A DNA stretch of 58,092 nucleotides, taken from positions 255,821 through 313,912 of the forward strand of contig NZ_KB904539.1 in assembly GCF_000380085.1 (NCBI RefSeq), written 5' to 3'. The stretch is from Streptococcus merionis DSM 19192 (GTDB lineage Bacteria > Bacillota > Bacilli > Lactobacillales > Streptococcaceae). Positions 55,801 to 58,092 of the stretch are shown in pieces. Position 1 is the first letter of the stretch. Every line of letters starts with the position of its first letter. The notes beneath the pieces are model-generated. The model did no database searches and was not told where the DNA came from. It saw only the letters and a program-made list of their open reading frames with translations. Position numbers and translations under genes: made by a program.

Positions 55801-57079
55801 GTATTTTATCCATGACTCCTATGATTCGAGCGATGCGGTCAATCATTTTGATTGGAGCAAGGCGCTAGATAGCACAACCTATCCTGAACATACCAAGAGC
55901 CGTGCCTATACGCAAGGTTTGATTGCCCTTCGCAAATCGACAGACGCTTTCAAATTAGCCACTAAGGAAGAAGTGGATAAGCGCGTGACCTTGCTCACAA
56001 CAGCTGGCAAAGACGGTGTTGAAAAAGAAGACCTTGTCATAGGCTACCAAACAGCTGCAAGTAACGGTGATGTCTATCTGGTATATGTCAATGCAGATAC
56101 CAAGGAGCGCAGTTTCACCGCTAATCAATCCCTAAAGAATGCCAAGGTGCTAGCTGATGCTCAACAAGCAGGGACAGAGGCGATTGCGACACCTGATGGC
56201 GTGACACTGGCGGAAAATCGGGTAACCCTTGCACCTTTGACAGCAACCATTTTACGGATTGCCAAAGACGATGCTCAGACACCGCCGAAGAAAGAAAATA
56301 CGGTGAAAGGTTCAGTGATTATTGAATATAAAGATATCAATAATCGTCCTTTGAAAGATAATGCTATTATTCACTATAATGCTGCGGTTGATACTCCGTA
56401 CGACACTGAACAGTCCGAACACAAAACACAGACCATTATCGGATATGACAAGAAAACCTATGCTTTAGCTCCCGCAGGTCGCTACAAGGTTGGGGATGTA
56501 GATGCTAATAGTCGTCTCACTTCATCAGCACCTACGAGCGGTGTTGTGGTGGGCAATACAACTTTGGTTGTCACCTATGTATATAAAGAAGTGGCGCCAG
56601 ATGATTCGCCACAAAAACCAAAGACCGATGCCGACAAGACGACTCCAACCGTCTCTAAGGTGACCAAACCAGAGGGCGAGTTGACCGAGTCTGACATCTT
56701 AAACGCGGTGAGCAATATTGGCACTGGCACAGTCAGTCTTGCCCCGAATGCTAAACTGCCAACAGCAGCCGGTGACCATAAAGTCCCTGTTGTTGTCACT
56801 TATCCTGACCAGAGTACGGACGAGGTTGAAGTTCCTGTGACTCTCACGGCGAAAATGACGACTCAGACAACCACAACCTCTTCTCAAAAGCCAAAAGGAA
56901 CAGAGAAAACAGGCGGAAATGTCAAAGCAAGCCAGCAGGGGCAAGGACAATCCGCTAACAAAAGTGATACGAAGGGCTTGCCGAAAACAGGAAGTGAGCA
57001 GTCAACTATCGGTTTTGGGTTAGGAATGTCCCTCCTTTCAGGACTATCAGTCCTTGGAAAACATAAGAAAAAAGAATAA
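52877..57079 (+). CDS. pulA: cell-wall-anchored type I pullulanase
   Basis: Cuts alpha-1,6 links of pullulan, starch and glycogen at the cell surface. 1400 residues from ATG 52877 (AGGAGG six bases upstream). Order: long signal peptide with IRTLKCGTASVLL, a YSIRK-like motif, cleaved near VQAEE; variable acidic region; two CBM41 modules (SLGLWTWDDVEKPS and SLWLWGDVETPT); CBM48-like VAVTLWSPSADEVSLVVYD; GH13 barrel with nucleophile Asp769 (GFRFDLMGDHD), acid Glu798 (MLGEGW), Asp886 (AAHDN) and YNWGYDPQNY; beta domain; a MucBP-like domain near 1145-1235, a Rib-like domain near 1255-1325, linker, LPKTG at 1368-1372, hydrophobic segment, basic tail. In S. suis and pneumococcus such enzymes also bind host sugars. 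Confidence 0.93.
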   Translation: MKKETVGRKRQHFGIRTLKCGTASVLLSATFCVLGGQLVQAEEQTIETANLQVEDTTESREKKEEIEAQTEVPVSSEKIAPNTNEARTISEPADLTQLEEESDMVGAIPVSQTETLSADDEVKVGSIRMHFKKLPSENTNSLGLWTWDDVEKPSAQNGSWPTGATSFSEAKTDSYGYYLDVPLSAKKREKVSFLINNTAGDNLTGDKTVELISNQMNEVWLDEEYKAYTYEPIAEGMVRINYLRSDNNYDRKSLWLWGDVETPTTSWPDGVDFEKQGKYGAYVDVKLKDLAKTIGFLLLDESKSGDDVKIQPNDYNFTDLKKHRQIFLRDADPMIYTNPYFVNDVRMTGAQQISLTDIEATFTTLENVKKEDIAKNLQVQNKDNQAVAINDIVLDEGAKKVLIQGDFGGNQAPYTVKYSSEQFTTGMNWQLKDSLYQYDGELGARVTDNGQKVAVTLWSPSADEVSLVVYDKTDQSKVIGKVAMTRGDKGAWNADLSANGGLSIADYRGYYYHYEIKRGDQAVLTLDPYAKSLAAWNSDLAETDPSYKVAKAAFVAPAELGPKDLTYATIPGFKDRKDAVIYEAHVRDFTSDKAIANGLKSQFGTFSAFVEKLDYLKELGVTHIQLLPVLSYYYVNELKNAERMDDYASSNSNYNWGYDPQNYFSLTGMYSTDPTNPSARIAEFKELVNEIHKRGMGVVLDVVYNHTAKTDIFEDLEPNYYHFMDADGTPRTSYGGGRLGTTHHMSRRVLVDSIKYLTDEYKVDGFRFDLMGDHDAETIQKAYDEARKLNPNLVMLGEGWVTYSGDENKPVQPADQSWMKSTNSAAVFSDDVRNMLKSGYPNEGTPAFITNGKRDVEKIFRNIKAQPTNFEADDPGDVIQYIAAHDNLPLFDIIAQSIKKDPAKAENTNEIHRRLRLGNLMILTSQGTPFIHSGQEYGRTKQFRHPDYRTPVSEDKVPNKSHLLRNEDGSPFEYPYFIHDSYDSSDAVNHFDWSKALDSTTYPEHTKSRAYTQGLIALRKSTDAFKLATKEEVDKRVTLLTTAGKDGVEKEDLVIGYQTAASNGDVYLVYVNADTKERSFTANQSLKNAKVLADAQQAGTEAIATPDGVTLAENRVTLAPLTATILRIAKDDAQTPPKKENTVKGSVIIEYKDINNRPLKDNAIIHYNAAVDTPYDTEQSEHKTQTIIGYDKKTYALAPAGRYKVGDVDANSRLTSSAPTSGVVVGNTTLVVTYVYKEVAPDDSPQKPKTDADKTTPTVSKVTKPEGELTESDILNAVSNIGTGTVSLAPNAKLPTAAGDHKVPVVVTYPDQSTDEVEVPVTLTAKMTTQTTTTSSQKPKGTEKTGGNVKASQQGQGQSANKSDTKGLPKTGSEQSTIGFGLGMSLLSGLSVLGKHKKKE

Positions 57080-57094
57080 TTGCTCTCATTTTCA

Positions 57095-57138
57095 GATTGA
57101 AGAAAGAGTCCAGTTGGACAATTTCTTCAATCTTTTTT
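57095..57138 (+). terminator. terminator of pulA
   Basis: GATTGAAGAAA pairs perfectly with TTTCTTCAATC, followed by six T. Confidence 0.85.
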
Positions 57139-57197
57139 GCTTTTCATCAATTCGCGACAGTTGACAAAGGGCCCAGTTTTTCTAAAGAGAGGTGTAT

Positions 57198-57229
57198 CAA
57201 AAACCAGCCTTCGCTTTGCGAAGGCTGGT
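57198..57229 (-). terminator. terminator of the minus-strand surface protein gene
   Basis: Perfect 12-base stem ACCAGCCTTCGC/GCGAAGGCTGGT with a three-base loop; the T run follows on the minus strand. Confidence 0.75.
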
Positions 57230-57340
57230 CAGTTGCTTAGGCTATTAATCGTTAAAAGCCAGTTGAGCTGCTGTGTGCTAAAGAGGTATACAGCAGTGGT
57301 GTGAGAGGGGCTATTTATTAGCCACTGTATTGACATAACA

Positions 57341-57379
57341 TTCTCTCTAGTTTAAAGTTTGACTAAAAACTAGAGAGAA
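57341..57379. repeat. 13-base inverted repeat downstream of the surface protein gene
   Basis: TTCTCTCTAGTTT and AAACTAGAGAGAA are perfect inverted copies 13 bases apart. No clear T run; perhaps a further transcript-end structure. Confidence 0.45.
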
Positions 57380-57468
57380 GTTCTTGTTAGGGTGTGATAC
57401 CACATCACCTAAGATCAATGAAAAATGAATTCTTTCAAATTGGAGTTACCAAAATAGCTTAAAGAAAT

Positions 57469-58092
57469 TTATTTATCTGTCCTCTTTTTACGACTTACTG
57501 TAAGCATTGCTGCGTTTACGGCGAGAATACTCCCTGCTAGAAGTGCAAGATTTGATTTGTGCTCTCCTGTTTCTGGAAGTTGTCTTCCTTGTACTGCGCT
57601 ATTTTCTAATTTATCCGGAGTATTCGGTTTATCCGGAGTACTTGGTTTATCCGGAGTACTTGGTTTGTCCGGAGTACTTGGTTTGTCCGGAGTATTCGGT
57701 TTATCCGGAGTATTCGGTTTATCCGGAGTACTTGGTTTGTCCGGAGTATTTGGCTTATCCGGAGTATTCGGTTTATCCGGAGTATTTGGTTTATCCGGGG
57801 TACTTGGTTTATCCGGAGTATTCGGTTTACATTCACAAATACCGTCTTTACCGTCTTTACCGTCTTTACCGTCTTTACCGTCTTTACCGTCTTTACCGTC
57901 TTTACCGTTAGCTACGATCACAGATGTTTTCTCATCATCAGAGACAATGCCGTCTCCGTTCTTGTCGGTACCAGTAGTGATAGTCTTGGTACCATCCCCG
58001 TTATCCTTGACATCAGCGAATCCGGCAGTACCATTTTTACCATCTTTACCGTTAGCTACGATCACAGATGTTTTCTCATCATCAGAGACAAT
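57469..58092 (-). CDS. LPXTG surface protein with GKDG, EF-hand-like and PNTPDK repeats (N-terminal part outside window)
   Basis: The frame is open to the right edge, so only about 207 C-terminal residues are visible. From the edge inward: two copies of IVSDDEKTSVIVANGKDGK; between them a segment with DNGDGTKTITTGTDKNGDG, giving DKNGDGIVSDDE, an EF-hand-type calcium loop; then seven KDG units; then CECK; then twelve six-residue proline units (PNTPDK or PSTPDK); then LPETG, a hydrophobic span and the tail RKKRTDK. It is anchored to peptidoglycan by sortase. The GKD run resembles collagen-like G-X-Y in period only, lacking proline. The proline run spans the cell wall. Adhesin function is inference. 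Confidence 0.85.
   Translation of the reverse strand: MVSDDEKTSVIVANGKDGKNGTAGFADVKDNGDGTKTITTGTDKNGDGIVSDDEKTSVIVANGKDGKDGKDGKDGKDGKDGKDGICECKPNTPDKPSTPDKPNTPDKPNTPDKPNTPDKPSTPDKPNTPDKPNTPDKPSTPDKPSTPDKPSTPDKPNTPDKLENSAVQGRQLPETGEHKSNLALLAGSILAVNAAMLTVSRKKRTDK
57610..57825 (-). repeat. twelve tandem 18-base units encoding PNTPDK/PSTPDK
   Basis: Twelve units of 18 bases without interruption, eight near PNTPDK and the others PSTPDK, differing by few base changes. Copy number is likely to vary between strains by recombination or slippage, changing the reach of the surface protein. Confidence 0.9.
57841..57903 (-). repeat. seven perfect 9-base units encoding KDG
   Basis: ACCGTCTTT is repeated seven times exactly. 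Identical copies mean recent expansion or high instability. Confidence 0.9.

Noticed and set aside
57841..57903. CRISPR array suspected from regularly spaced short repeats
   Set aside because: The units are direct 9-base tandem repeats with no spacers and are in frame within a surface protein gene. No CRISPR array or cas gene is visible in the window.
57507..57911. Open frame of 134 codons on the plus strand across the surface-protein repeats, repeating YPEYLV
   Set aside because: It is the antisense shadow of the 18- and 9-base repeats; repeats whose length is a multiple of three stay open in several frames.

Overview
The window is streptococcal chromosome. The order glmU, Nudix hydrolase, macP, MTA/SAH nucleosidase, the pairs rplK-rplA and pyrH-frr, LPXTG surface proteins, IS1381-like and ISL3 relics and the compact TTGACA/TATAAT promoters all fit Streptococcus. 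A beta-glucuronidase locus and an anchored pullulanase point to an animal-associated lineage (S. suis-like at best); I cannot fix the species from this sequence alone.

Layout. 1-1117: right end of an ISL3-family insertion sequence cut by the window edge. 1456-5401: MATE exporter, L-asparaginase, Cof-type HAD phosphatase, MazG-like protein. 5402-6197: non-coding spacer with an IS1381-like transposase wreck and one possible 41-residue membrane peptide. 6198-23695: a large one-direction operon for rhamnogalacturonan (pectin side region) oligosaccharides. 23860-24567: decayed DNA. 24568-27750: Fic protein and a run of small genes (DUF2829/Tad2-like, SDR, SAP protein, DUF3977, ASCH). 28034-46791: conserved housekeeping genes (glmU, nudF, macP, mtnN, pgi, cyclophilin lipoprotein, ftsK, rplK-rplA, MATE, pyrH-frr, cvfB, msrA, yozE, phoH). 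46912-52672: glucuronide locus (GPH transporter, second KDG kinase, beta-glucuronidase, GntR regulator). 52796-57079: CcpA-type-controlled, cell-wall-anchored pullulanase. 57469-58092: C-terminal part of a repeat-rich LPXTG surface protein on the minus strand.

The main discovery candidate is 6198-23695. It combines a TRAP transporter (with a frameshifted DctQ), an ABC importer without its own ATPase, a GH105 unsaturated uronyl hydrolase, a cytoplasmic YetA/PL26-like protein, a GDSL acetylesterase of the RhgT/YesT kind, DUF1961 (YesU-like) and DUF624 (YesL/YesV-like) proteins, rhamnose mutarotase, and the complete route KduI, KduD, KdgK, Eda from unsaturated galacturonate to pyruvate and glyceraldehyde 3-phosphate. 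This resembles the Bacillus subtilis yes/yet/lpl gene set rearranged in a streptococcus. My model: oligosaccharides enter by LplABC (and formerly TRAP), are deacetylated, cleaved by the PL26-like enzyme and GH105, and the uronate joins central metabolism. Rhamnose catabolic enzymes and a secreted endo-lyase are absent from the window. The relic upstream and decayed DNA downstream suggest the operon was acquired as an island.

The glucuronide locus feeds the same KDG kinase step from a different polymer source, giving two KDG kinases in one window. Its consensus promoter carries a palindrome exactly in the spacer, a strong candidate operator for the adjacent GntR regulator.
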